Assembly (NCBI RefSeq): GCF_009746715.1
Contig: NZ_VRKW01000006.1
Coordinates: forward strand, 62,001 to 126,000
Source of the DNA: Ketobacter sp. MCCC 1A13808
GTDB lineage: Bacteria > Pseudomonadota > Gammaproteobacteria > Pseudomonadales > Ketobacteraceae
Length of the DNA stretch: 64,000 nucleotides
Direction: 5' to 3'
This document shows positions 45,907 to 54,702 of the stretch, one piece after another. The stretch's first letter is position 1, and every line of letters begins with the position of its first letter. The notes under the pieces are model-generated. The model saw only the letters and a program-made list of their open reading frames with translations, was not told the origin of the DNA and searched no databases. The position numbers and the translations under genes are program-made.

Positions 45907-46989
45907 TTACATCCAGACGTCCATTACCCTTTCTATACGCTCACACATACAGGTGAGCAGCGCCATACGTAAAAAGACCGCACCCCTGGCCTGGGAAAAA
46001 TACCAATTGTGGGGAGTACCATCCAGATCCACCCCCAACTCCTCGCCACGCGCCAACGGATGCAACACGATAGCATCTTTCTTCAGCGGGGATTTGCTAT
46101 CCAGAACATAGCGCGCGCCATAGGACTCAAATCCATCCCCTTTCCATGCGATGGCGTTGATGTACACCACGTCCAATTTCGGTAATTCTTCGTCCAGATC
46201 CGACGTTACACGTACGTTGAGGCCCGCCTGAGTCAACTGTTCCAATTGACCGGTATCAAAGATCGCCCCGGGGTCATCTTCACAGATGACGACCACCTCT
46301 TCCATGGTTTCCGGAAAGATAGCAAACATTTTTAACAGACTACGCACCGTTCGCATCTGGTTGGGAACGCCTACCACGCCGATCCGGATCGGATCGGCCT
46401 TGTCATCCCCTGTGGCTACCAGCTCCGGCTTCCATTTCAGAATCGTATAAAGATCTGCCAATGCCTGAGTGGGATGCTCATCTAATCCGTTGCCCGCATT
46501 AATAATAGGTATACGCAGACTGCGCATCATTTCGTGTACGGAGGATTCGTAATTATCCCGCAGCACCACACAGTCGCCGTAGTTATTAAACATTTCGCCC
46601 ACATCCGAAAGGGACTCCCCTTTCGCTATACCGGTAGTAGAGCGATCCGTTATCGACATGATATCACCCCCCAGGCGGTGCCATGCACTTTCAAACGAAA
46701 GCCGGGTACGGGTACTGGGCTCATAGAATGCGCTGATCAGAATTTTGCCCTGCAAAGGGGTACGGAAACGACGGGGATTCGCTTCGAACTTGGCTGCCAG
46801 CCTGAACAACTGCAACAGGACATCCTGATCGAATTGATCTGAAGAAATAATATGTTGAGAAGACAGCTGTTTTAACGGTTCGCCATCCTCCTGAATTGTT
46901 TTCAACAAACCCTTTGGATGTGCATCGCCATAGACATCCGGCACCGCACGTTCAAAGTTCACACCCTTTTCATCAAATGCGTCTACCAT
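45907..46989 (-). CDS. Aspartate carbamoyltransferase homologue with altered acceptor site
   Basis: Carbamoyltransferase of 360 residues with about 50 extra N-terminal residues. Carbamoyl-phosphate residues of E. coli PyrB are kept: YEPSTRTRLSFES, GIAKGESLSD (Lys84), VLRDN (Arg105), HPTQALADLYT (His134, Gln137) and MRTVRS (Arg167). The aspartate-binding Arg229/Gln231 loop is replaced (VVYINAIAWKGDG), and HPLPR is HPLAR. The acceptor is thus probably not aspartate. It lies in an operon with an amidotransferase and a transporter, away from pyrimidine genes. The start overlaps the stop of a 40-codon gene. Confidence 0.85.
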   Translation of the reverse strand: MVDAFDEKGVNFERAVPDVYGDAHPKGLLKTIQEDGEPLKQLSSQHIISSDQFDQDVLLQLFRLAAKFEANPRRFRTPLQGKILISAFYEPSTRTRLSFESAWHRLGGDIMSITDRSTTGIAKGESLSDVGEMFNNYGDCVVLRDNYESSVHEMMRSLRIPIINAGNGLDEHPTQALADLYTILKWKPELVATGDDKADPIRIGVVGVPNQMRTVRSLLKMFAIFPETMEEVVVICEDDPGAIFDTGQLEQLTQAGLNVRVTSDLDEELPKLDVVYINAIAWKGDGFESYGARYVLDSKSPLKKDAIVLHPLARGEELGVDLDGTPHNWYFSQARGAVFLRMALLTCMCERIERVMDVWM

Positions 46990-47105
46990 AGCCTATCCTT
47001 TTTCCAATCCTGAATTAATAAACCAATGAGTATGACCGGCGACAAACAGGTAACCAGCATGGCGCAGAGGATGAGAGCCTCGAAAACGGCAATATCAATG
47101 ACCAT
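46983..47105 (-). CDS. 40-residue single-pass membrane peptide
   Basis: An ATG at 47103-47105, after GGAGAGAAATC, opens a 40-codon frame: MVIDIAVFEALILCAMLVTC, then LSPVILIGLLIQ and the charged end DWKKDRLW. One hydrophobic helix (about residues 5-31) with a positively charged C-terminus indicates an N-out/C-in membrane peptide. It overlaps the 3' end of the SSS transporter gene by 11 bp and the start of the carbamoyltransferase gene by 7 bp, so it is translationally coupled. Small partner proteins are known for several SSS transporters (for example YhdT with PanF); this could be an analogous subunit. Confidence 0.65.
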   Translation of the reverse strand: MVIDIAVFEALILCAMLVTCLSPVILIGLLIQDWKKDRLW

Positions 47106-48528
47106 GATTTCTCTCCATTGTTTGCAATAACTGCCAATCAAATTTTGCATCCCGCAACATAAGCCCGAGACAACACACGACCAAAGACACCAGACAAGAG
47201 CTTAAGGCCGCAACGTAAAATCCGATAACGAAGTACGCTGCCAGACCACATAGCGTTCCTAACACCATGGCCAACGCCACAAAAGTACCGTGTAAGCGAG
47301 TACGGTAAAGCCCGAAAACAATTGGCCAGATTGTACTTGCTACAAACGCGCCGGTAAGATTTAACAATTCCCCCAACGTCGCTATTCGCGGCAGACACAA
47401 CAGCCAGGTGCCAAACCCTAAACCCAATATCACCAGTTTGCTGACTTTAAACAAGTGCTCGTTGCTGGCTCGCGGGCGTATCATACCCCGATACACATCT
47501 TCCGTAATCAGATCGCTGGTAGCCGCTAATAACGAGTCCAGGCTGGAGGCCAAAGCAGAAAACACAACGATAAATACAAAAATCGCGCCAACACTGCCTA
47601 AAAGTTTAGCGGCAACCAGCGGCCCCACCATATCCGGGCTGGGGGGAAATATATTGAGGCTGGTGGCCGCCAACGCTATAAACCCGGTCACGATCGGAAT
47701 CGGCAGCCAAAGCAGCCCTGCCAATAAATACGCGCGCTTACCGATACCTTCTTTAAATGCAAATGCACGAGACCACCAGACATTTGAGTGGAAAATCTCA
47801 CCAATGCCAAAAAATATGTTATTAAACAGGAACATAATTGCCGCAGGGAAAAGCAGATTGAGCAACTGGGGCTGTTGTTCCGATACCGATTCATAAATGG
47901 TTTCCAGGCCCACATCACGCCAACACACATAGCCGATGAACAACACGCCCAACAAAATAATAATAGTCTGAATATAGTCGGTAGCGATAACGGCTTTCAG
48001 ACCACCCAGCAATGTATAACCGACACAAATTGCCAGTATCACCGTCATGCCGATGTGATAATCCAAGCCGCTGAGCGCGTGCAACAAGATACCCCCTGCC
48101 ATGCCCAGACTGACTAACCAACCTAACGCATAGCAGAAAGAGACGATCAGGAATACATACCACGCCGGCTTGCCAAACCGGACCCGGATAAAGTCACCGC
48201 AAGTGTACCCTTGCGGCATCAAGGTTTTAATACGTTTTGCCATCGGGGCAAACAGAATCAAACCCAACGCTGCCATTGAGTAACCTATCATGCCCCAAAC
48301 GCCAAATTGATAGGTCAATTGCGGCGCGACCAAGGTGGTATTACTGGTAACCCAGGTCGCCATCGCCGTGGCGGTCGCCAGCGCTATACCGACGCTCCGC
48401 CCAGCCAGCATAAAATCATCCACGGTGCGGTTGCGGCGGCCTAGCCACCACCCGAACAGCACCCAGGCTAATCCAAAAATGATTAAAATAATGACTGCAG
48501 TTTGAGTAGGAATCTGTGCGGCAAACAT
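47095..48528 (-). CDS. Sodium:solute symporter (SSS) family transporter
   Basis: Inner-membrane Na+ symporter of about 477 residues from the ATG at 48526-48528 (MFAAQIPTQTAVI); an upstream frame extension overlaps the preceding gene and is unlikely. It has 12-13 hydrophobic segments. Motifs include VDDFMLAGRSVG, the TM1/TM2 region ATATAMATWVTSNTT, QGYTCGDFIRVRFG, and SSLDSLLAATSDLITEDVYR (TM8 sodium-site region). The C-terminal GAFVASTIWPIVFGLYR resembles the urea/polyamine-type SSS members (Dur3-like). Substrate is inferred to be a urea- or amino-acid-like compound because of the neighbouring carbamoyl enzymes. Confidence 0.88.
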   Translation of the reverse strand: MFAAQIPTQTAVIILIIFGLAWVLFGWWLGRRNRTVDDFMLAGRSVGIALATATAMATWVTSNTTLVAPQLTYQFGVWGMIGYSMAALGLILFAPMAKRIKTLMPQGYTCGDFIRVRFGKPAWYVFLIVSFCYALGWLVSLGMAGGILLHALSGLDYHIGMTVILAICVGYTLLGGLKAVIATDYIQTIIILLGVLFIGYVCWRDVGLETIYESVSEQQPQLLNLLFPAAIMFLFNNIFFGIGEIFHSNVWWSRAFAFKEGIGKRAYLLAGLLWLPIPIVTGFIALAATSLNIFPPSPDMVGPLVAAKLLGSVGAIFVFIVVFSALASSLDSLLAATSDLITEDVYRGMIRPRASNEHLFKVSKLVILGLGFGTWLLCLPRIATLGELLNLTGAFVASTIWPIVFGLYRTRLHGTFVALAMVLGTLCGLAAYFVIGFYVAALSSCLVSLVVCCLGLMLRDAKFDWQLLQTMERNHGH

Positions 48529-48538
48529 AGGCTCTGCT

Positions 48539-48976
48539 TTAGTTATTCTTTTGCGTAAAACGGAACAGACAGACCACCAGAATCGCAAACAATGCGGCAC
48601 CCAATCCGAATAAGAGAGTTGCTGACGTCAGATCGCGGTGCGCAACTGCAAATTGAGCTGGCTTGCCGACGGGCTGACCTATAGGAGAAACGATGCGGGC
48701 GAAATAATCACCATCGTTAAAACCACTGAGATGTACCTGGGATTGTGAAGTCAGGGTAAATTCACGCACCAGATGCTGGAATTGAGAATCTGAAGAAATC
48801 TGGATACGGACAGGCTGCTCCTGTTTCGAGTATTCTTCAAAGCTCAGGGTGACAAAGCCTTCACTCACTGAGGAAGCGTTCGCAAGAATGACGTTCTCCT
48901 GCGGGCTTGGTTCCGGCTCAGCTTGCACTAAAAAAGCGCAAAAAAGCAGGCAAAAATAGAGCGTCATTCTCAACAT
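48539..48976 (-). CDS. Membrane-anchored beta-sandwich (FN3-like) protein
   Basis: A 145-residue protein with an N-terminal signal peptide (LYFCLLFCAFLVQA), an extracytoplasmic domain of about 80 residues whose pattern (GFVTLSFEEYS, QPVRIQISSDSQFQHLVREF, YFARIVSPIGQPVGKPAQFA) fits a fibronectin-III-like sandwich, and a C-terminal helix (TLLFGLGAALFAILVVCLF) before a short basic tail. It begins the operon and lies 10 bp ahead of the SSS transporter, so it may present substrate to it. No known family assigned. Confidence 0.7.
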   Translation of the reverse strand: MLRMTLYFCLLFCAFLVQAEPEPSPQENVILANASSVSEGFVTLSFEEYSKQEQPVRIQISSDSQFQHLVREFTLTSQSQVHLSGFNDGDYFARIVSPIGQPVGKPAQFAVAHRDLTSATLLFGLGAALFAILVVCLFRFTQKNN

Positions 48977-49074
48977 GGATCCGGAAAAAGACCTATTGGC
49001 TTGTCGTTAGCTAATGCGGGTAAAAGCGACACCAGAGTAACAAAGCCGCCTACTCAAATCAAACCAGCCACTCA

Positions 49075-52000
49075 TCAACGCCCCCCTTGCTGCTGCTCCT
49101 GCTGCGCCAGTTTGCGCTCTACATCACCAGGGGAACCCGTTTTTTTCGCCAGCAATTCGTAAGCCACCGGCACCACAAACAAAGTAAAGAAAGTAGCCGC
49201 CAATGTACCTGACAACACCACCACACCGATCACCGTGCGCGTTTCCGCACCGGCACCGGTGGACAATATCAGAGGGACTGAACCCGCTGCCGTGGTAATT
49301 CCGGTAATCACGATCGGTCTGAAACGCACTTTGGTCGCTTCCAGTATAGCTTCCTTAAAATGCATTCCTTCGTCTCGTAACTGGTTGGCAAACTCAACAA
49401 TCAGAATTCCGTTTTTGGAGGCTAATCCGATTAACATCATCAAACCGATCTGGGAGTAAATATTGAGTGTGCCACCGATCAAGTAAAGCCCGAACAGGCC
49501 CCCCGCCATCGCCAAGGGTACCGTCAGCATAATGACAAAGGGATGAATATAGCTTTCAAATTGCGCCGCCAACACTAAAAAGGTCACCAGTAATCCCAGT
49601 ACGAAAATAAACAGCACACTGTCGCCCGATGACTTGAAATCACGGGACTGGCCTTTGTAATCGATCAAAGCATCCGCTGGTAATTCTTCACGCACCAGAC
49701 TTTCCAGATAGGTCAACGCTTCCCCTAATGAATAATCCTCCCGCAGGTTCGCTTCCATCGTCAGCGCGCGAATGCGATTGTAGCGATTCAGCGAGGTTGA
49801 ATCTGCAAACTCCTCCAGCTTAACCAGGTTGGACAGCGGCACCAACTGGCCTAGCCTCTCGGCTTTAACATAAATATTTTCCAGGCTGGTGGGGGTGTTT
49901 TGTGCATCACGCTCTCCCTCCAGCATTACGTCGTATTCCTCACCTTCCTCTACATAGGTGGTCACCCGCCGTGATCCCAACATGGTTTGCAATGTGCGCC
50001 CTATATTGCCAACCGAAACACCCAGGTCTGCAGCCCGATTATAATCAATCACCACCTGCAACTGCGGCTGGGTTTCTTTGTAGTCCCAATCTATCCCGAC
50101 AAAACCGGGATTATTCTCGTTTATTTTCGCCATCAATATGTCGCGCCATTGGGTCAACTTCTCGTAGGAGCCACCACCCAAAACAAATTGCACCGGTTTC
50201 TGGGCGCGGGCACCAAAACCCTGGCGCATCACGGGAAACGCACGGACGCCCGGCAAATCACTTAGCTTTTCGCGAATTTCATCCATGATCACGAAACCGT
50301 TACGCCGCAAAGCCCAATCATTTAGCACGTTCACTACAATCGCCGAATTAAAATTTTCCACATTGTCGAAGCCCCGTGGCGCCCTTACCAGCAAACGGGT
50401 GATTTCCTGTTGCTCCACATACGGCATCATGCGTCGTTCTATTTCATCCATATAGGTTTCCATATAACGGAAAGTGGCCCCTTCAGGCCCCTGCACCATC
50501 AGAAAGAACGCACCGCGATCTTCCTTCGGCGCGTACTCCGACGGCGTTTCATTGAACAGAAAATACGTTGACAGCATAATGGCGATGAAAGCGAGAACCA
50601 CAATGACCGGAAAACGCAAACAAACACCGACCGCATGGCTATAGTGGTCCCTCATCCAATCCAGAAAACGATTCACTTCACGCACCATTCTGCTTGGTGC
50701 CGCTTGGTGCTTGAGCACCTTGGACGCCAACATCGGTGACAAAGTCAGCGCCACTAACGTTGAGAAACACACTGCAGCGGTCATGGTCAACGCGAACTCC
50801 GAAAACAAGCGCCCCAAATCCCCCTGCAGGAACGCTATCGGAACGAATACCGCAACCAACACCAACGTGGTCGCAATTACGGCAAATCCCACTTGTCGTG
50901 TACCACGATACGCAGCCAGTAACGGGGGCTCTCCATAATCCTGCATGCGTCGCACAACGTTCTCCAGCACGACCACGGCGTCATCCACAACCAAGCCGAT
51001 GGCGAGCACCAATGCCAGCAGGGTTAACAGGTTCACTGAAAAGCCCAGAGCGTACAACGCAATAAAAGTACCTATTATGGAAACCGGAACGGTTACAGCG
51101 GGGACCAGCATGGCGCGGGCGCTGCCCAGAAACAGATAGATCATCAGCACCACCAGCCCGATAGAAATCATCAGCGTGGTATAAACCTGTCGCACTGCGT
51201 CTTCCACGAACACCGACGAATCGTAACTTTGTTCCAGACTCATATGCGAGGGCAACAGGTCATTCACCTGCACCGCTTCGGCTTTCACCGCACGTGCCAC
51301 TTCCAGGGTGTTGGCAGTGGATTGCTTGATAATACCGATACCGACTTGAGGAATGCCGTTGCCACGAAACATAACCCGGTTTTCCTCGGTACCTCGAATC
51401 ACACGAGCCACATCACCCAAACGCGTCAGATAACCATTGGCACTACGGGATAATACGAGCTTGGAAAAGTCGCTCTCATCGCGGAATGCCCGTTGCACAC
51501 GCACAGTAAATTGGCGGGTATCGCTTTCAATCGAGCCGGCGGGCAGTTCAACATTTTCTGCTCTCAATGCATTTTCAACATCGTTTGCCGTTAAGCCACG
51601 AGCAGCCAATTGATTACGATCAAGCCATATTCTCATGGCATAGCGTTGTCCGCCGCCAATACGAATACGCGCCACACCGTCCAATACAGAAAACCGGTCT
51701 ACCAGATAACGCTCGGCATAGTCGGTTAACTCCGGAATATTCATGCCCTCGCCCACCAGGTTGAGCCACATGATGACCTCGTCGTCACCGGATTGCTTTT
51801 GAACCTCCGGTGTATCCACTTCCACAGGCAAATCGTTCGCAACACCCGCTACCCGGTCACGGACATCATTGGCTGCCGCATCAATGTCCCGATCAATTTC
51901 AAATTCGATAATGATGCGTGAGTTACCATCATCACTGATCGACTCTATGTATTTAATGCCTTCGAGACCGGCAATACGATCTTCGATAATCTGGGTTATC

Positions 52001-52185
52001 CGGGTTTCGACCACATTCGCCGCCGCCCCAGGATAACCGGTATTAATCACCACAATCGGTGGATCGATCTGCGGGTATTCTCGCAGTGGCAGGCGGTCAA
52101 AGGCGACAATGCCGAACGCAATTAGCAGAAAGGAAATTACTGAAGCAAAAACCGGGCGTTTAACAGAGAGATCAGAGATCAACAT
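49075..52185 (-). CDS. RND efflux transporter permease (second system)
   Basis: Proton-driven RND pump of 1036 residues. Begins MLISDLSVKRPVFASVISFL; PLREYPQIDPPIVVINTGYP is the typical first periplasmic segment. The membrane relay is AIGLVVDDAVVVLENVVR, and LIGLASKNGILIVEFANQLR marks the second half. It contains KGQSRDFKSSG before TM8, as in MexK/MexI-like branches. Adaptor gene upstream overlaps by one base (TAATG). Its porter sequence is clearly different from the first pump (18507-21653), so the two are not a recent duplication. Confidence 0.93.
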   Translation of the reverse strand: MLISDLSVKRPVFASVISFLLIAFGIVAFDRLPLREYPQIDPPIVVINTGYPGAAANVVETRITQIIEDRIAGLEGIKYIESISDDGNSRIIIEFEIDRDIDAAANDVRDRVAGVANDLPVEVDTPEVQKQSGDDEVIMWLNLVGEGMNIPELTDYAERYLVDRFSVLDGVARIRIGGGQRYAMRIWLDRNQLAARGLTANDVENALRAENVELPAGSIESDTRQFTVRVQRAFRDESDFSKLVLSRSANGYLTRLGDVARVIRGTEENRVMFRGNGIPQVGIGIIKQSTANTLEVARAVKAEAVQVNDLLPSHMSLEQSYDSSVFVEDAVRQVYTTLMISIGLVVLMIYLFLGSARAMLVPAVTVPVSIIGTFIALYALGFSVNLLTLLALVLAIGLVVDDAVVVLENVVRRMQDYGEPPLLAAYRGTRQVGFAVIATTLVLVAVFVPIAFLQGDLGRLFSEFALTMTAAVCFSTLVALTLSPMLASKVLKHQAAPSRMVREVNRFLDWMRDHYSHAVGVCLRFPVIVVLAFIAIMLSTYFLFNETPSEYAPKEDRGAFFLMVQGPEGATFRYMETYMDEIERRMMPYVEQQEITRLLVRAPRGFDNVENFNSAIVVNVLNDWALRRNGFVIMDEIREKLSDLPGVRAFPVMRQGFGARAQKPVQFVLGGGSYEKLTQWRDILMAKINENNPGFVGIDWDYKETQPQLQVVIDYNRAADLGVSVGNIGRTLQTMLGSRRVTTYVEEGEEYDVMLEGERDAQNTPTSLENIYVKAERLGQLVPLSNLVKLEEFADSTSLNRYNRIRALTMEANLREDYSLGEALTYLESLVREELPADALIDYKGQSRDFKSSGDSVLFIFVLGLLVTFLVLAAQFESYIHPFVIMLTVPLAMAGGLFGLYLIGGTLNIYSQIGLMMLIGLASKNGILIVEFANQLRDEGMHFKEAILEATKVRFRPIVITGITTAAGSVPLILSTGAGAETRTVIGVVVLSGTLAATFFTLFVVPVAYELLAKKTGSPGDVERKLAQQEQQQGGR

Positions 52186-53246
52186 TAACGCTCATCCTCA
52201 CCGAAAAGGTGAGCGGAAAGGGTCACCGCATCACCTGATTTCACTTTTAAAGTGCCGTCGGTGACCACCTTATCGCCAATGGATAACCCACTCAAAATTT
52301 CTACTTTTCCGAGCCAGCGTGAACCGATTTTTACTTGCCGTTTCTCAACAGTCAGCCCCGATTCCGCCTCAACAATGACAAAGACGAAATGGTCTTTGCT
52401 CTGCTGGAACAGCGCCTCTTCCGGAACGATCATCGCATCCCGCTCCCGGGTCAACAGCTCGACCTCCATCAACAGACCCGGCTTCAATGACCCATCTTCA
52501 TTGGACAATACCGCTCGCACGGTAACAGAGCGGGACACCGGATCAATGAGGTTATCCACCACTTCGATGAGGCCGGTAAATTGTCGTTCCGGAAACGCCC
52601 GGGAGGTAGCGACAATCGATACCCGAGGGCGAATGGAAAGCAAATAAACCGATGGGACGCTGAAATCCAGCTTCATTTTACTGTCGTCAATAACGGTGGT
52701 GATGATATCCCCTGGCGCCAGATAAGCACCGCGGCTGACATTGCGCAAGCCCACCACACCATCGAAAGGGGCCATCACAATACGGTCCTGCAAACGGGCA
52801 TCAATTGCTTCCAGTCGAGCGCGGGAAACGTCATAATCCCGCTGCTTTTCATCCAAAAGCGACTGTGATGCATCCCCCCTTTTAGCAACGGCGCGAAACC
52901 GGTTCAACTGACTCAAAGCCTCGTCAACAGTGAATTGCGCCTCCCGCAGCAGCGCCTTTTCCTGCCGATTCTCCATTTCCACCAGGACTTGACCTTTTTT
53001 AACCCGTTGCCCGCCTTCGAATTTAACCGCACTGACCATTTCAGCAACGTTCACCGTAAGGGCCACGACCTCATTGGCACGCAAGGTTCCCAGTGCTTCA
53101 ACCCGGTCTGCAACCGCTTCTTGCACCACCGGCGCAGCGATCACGTTAATAGGATCGGCAGGCACTGCTGCGTGCACGCTGACTGTGCCCAGAGAAGTCA
53201 GGATCAAAAGATATAAACCAGTAAACGGCTGCTTCAGGTCCGGCAT
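52185..53246 (-). CDS. RND efflux periplasmic adaptor (second system)
   Basis: Membrane-fusion protein of 353 residues with a cleavable signal peptide (ILTSLGTVSVHAA) and no lipobox, unlike the first adaptor. Domains: barrel-sandwich hybrid (RANEVVALTVNVAEMVSAVK, QRVKKGQVLVEME), short alpha-hairpin (residues about 90-150), APFDGVVGLRNVSRGAYLAP, beta-barrel (LDFSVPSVYLLSIRPRVSI) and a membrane-proximal part (VPEEALFQQSKDHFVFVIVE). First gene of a two-gene operon with the permease at 49075; no outer-membrane factor or regulator is adjacent. Confidence 0.92.
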   Translation of the reverse strand: MPDLKQPFTGLYLLILTSLGTVSVHAAVPADPINVIAAPVVQEAVADRVEALGTLRANEVVALTVNVAEMVSAVKFEGGQRVKKGQVLVEMENRQEKALLREAQFTVDEALSQLNRFRAVAKRGDASQSLLDEKQRDYDVSRARLEAIDARLQDRIVMAPFDGVVGLRNVSRGAYLAPGDIITTVIDDSKMKLDFSVPSVYLLSIRPRVSIVATSRAFPERQFTGLIEVVDNLIDPVSRSVTVRAVLSNEDGSLKPGLLMEVELLTRERDAMIVPEEALFQQSKDHFVFVIVEAESGLTVEKRQVKIGSRWLGKVEILSGLSIGDKVVTDGTLKVKSGDAVTLSAHLFGEDER

Positions 53247-53443
53247 AGGATTCTGCTCTCTTGTGAGGTCCCTTTGGGATTGAGTTTAGTATGGTGCCTA
53301 ATCTCAGATTCGCACTAGGACCAAACCATTAAATGGAACGGTTGAGGCCCCTTCACGAACAGAGCGATGAAGAGTTGACCACTTAGACGACGAAAAGTTT
53401 TGTCCCGCGGCCATTTACCCTCTTATAACAAAGCACAGACAAT

Positions 53444-53472
53444 AAAAAACCCCCTGCCCGAGAGCAGAGGGT
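53444..53472 (-). terminator. Terminator of the acyl-CoA dehydrogenase gene
   Basis: On the minus strand CCCTCTGC, loop, GCAGGGGG and then TTTTTT, about 25 bp past the stop. Confidence 0.8.
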
Positions 53473-53496
53473 TGGAATGACGAAACGATGAAGGTT

Positions 53497-54639
53497 TTAT
53501 CGGCCGACAATACCGCGCGCGATCACTTCTTTCATGATTTCTGATGACCCGGCGTAGATCGTCTGAATTCGGGCGTCTACGTAAAAACGTGAAATCGGAT
53601 ATTCCATGGTATAACCATAGCCTCCGAACAATTGCAGACACTCATTCACTGCACGTAATTGCATTTCCGTCGTCGCCAATTTCAAAAGCGCGGCATCCGC
53701 CACTTCCAGCTTACCGTGACGAAACAGCTCAATATCCTTTTCCAACAGGGCTTTACACAGCTCGATCTCCGTCTTCACTTCTGCCAGCTTGAAACGAGTG
53801 TTTTGGAATTTGCTAATGGATTGACCAAACGCCTGACGCTCCTGAGTGTAGGCCGCCGCTAAATCCATCGCACCCACGGCAGAGGCGACAGCCTGTGTGG
53901 CACAACCCAGACGCTCGCGGGGTAGTTCTTCCATCATATACACAAAGCCTTTACCCTCTTCACCCAACAAGGCATCAGCCGGAATGCGCATATCACTAAA
54001 GAACAACTCCGCCGTATCACTGGAATGCTGCCCGATCTTCTCGATCTTTTTACCGGTGGAATAACCGGGCAAAGCGGTGTCGACCAAAAACAGAGAAATA
54101 CCTTTTGCGCCGGCTTTGGGGTCCGTTTTGGCGCAGACGATGACCAAATCAGCGTGGATACCGTTGGTTATAAAAACCTTAGAACCATTCAAAATGTAAT
54201 GATCACCCTCTTTGACCGCTGTAGTGCGCAGCGCTGCCAGGTCGCTGCCGGCATTGGGCTCAGTCATACCGATTGCGGCAACCGCTTCACCGGTGATCAT
54301 TTTGGGCAGCCACTTGGCTTTCTGTTCCTCGGTACCGATATTGTTGATATAGGGCGCAACAATATTGGCGTGAATGTTATAACCGGTACCTAAGCCACCG
54401 TAGCCCAAGCGAGACATTTCCCACTGGATTAGTTGCACGACATCAAAGCTGGCTCCGGCGGAGCCGTATTCTTCCGGCATATCCACACAAAGCAGGCCCG
54501 CTTGCCCCATGGTGTTCCACACTTCACGAGGCATGATGTGGTTTTTTTCCCACTCTTCGAAATGGGGCTCGATTTCCTGCTGCAGAAAACGCAGCACCAT
54601 ATCGCGAAACAGTTCTAGTTCATCGTTATCAACAGTCAT
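53497..54639 (-). CDS. Acyl-CoA dehydrogenase, long-chain (LCAD/IVD)-like
   Basis: FAD flavoenzyme of beta-oxidation, 380 residues. FAD/substrate motifs: AAIGMTEPNAGSDLAALRT, QAFGQSISKFQNTRFKLAE and QLFGGYGYTMEYPISRFYVD. The C-terminal motif is IYAGSSEIMKEVIARG; the position of the MCAD catalytic glutamate (IYEGT) is alanine, as in long-chain and isovaleryl-type enzymes, where the base sits earlier, here probably the glutamate of LPRERLGCA. It diverges from an AraC-type regulator (54703), a pairing frequent in lipid-degrading gammaproteobacteria. Confidence 0.92.
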   Translation of the reverse strand: MTVDNDELELFRDMVLRFLQQEIEPHFEEWEKNHIMPREVWNTMGQAGLLCVDMPEEYGSAGASFDVVQLIQWEMSRLGYGGLGTGYNIHANIVAPYINNIGTEEQKAKWLPKMITGEAVAAIGMTEPNAGSDLAALRTTAVKEGDHYILNGSKVFITNGIHADLVIVCAKTDPKAGAKGISLFLVDTALPGYSTGKKIEKIGQHSSDTAELFFSDMRIPADALLGEEGKGFVYMMEELPRERLGCATQAVASAVGAMDLAAAYTQERQAFGQSISKFQNTRFKLAEVKTEIELCKALLEKDIELFRHGKLEVADAALLKLATTEMQLRAVNECLQLFGGYGYTMEYPISRFYVDARIQTIYAGSSEIMKEVIARGIVGR

Positions 54640-54702
54640 ATTAGGCCTCGGAATTGGAGTGGGTGAAGTGCGGAATTCTGACCCATAGCCACAGCTTTAA
54701 CA

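Noticed and set aside
18507-53246. The two RND pumps as a recent duplication
   Set aside because: Their N-termini, porter loops and adaptors differ throughout (one adaptor is a lipoprotein, the other is not), so they represent different RND branches.
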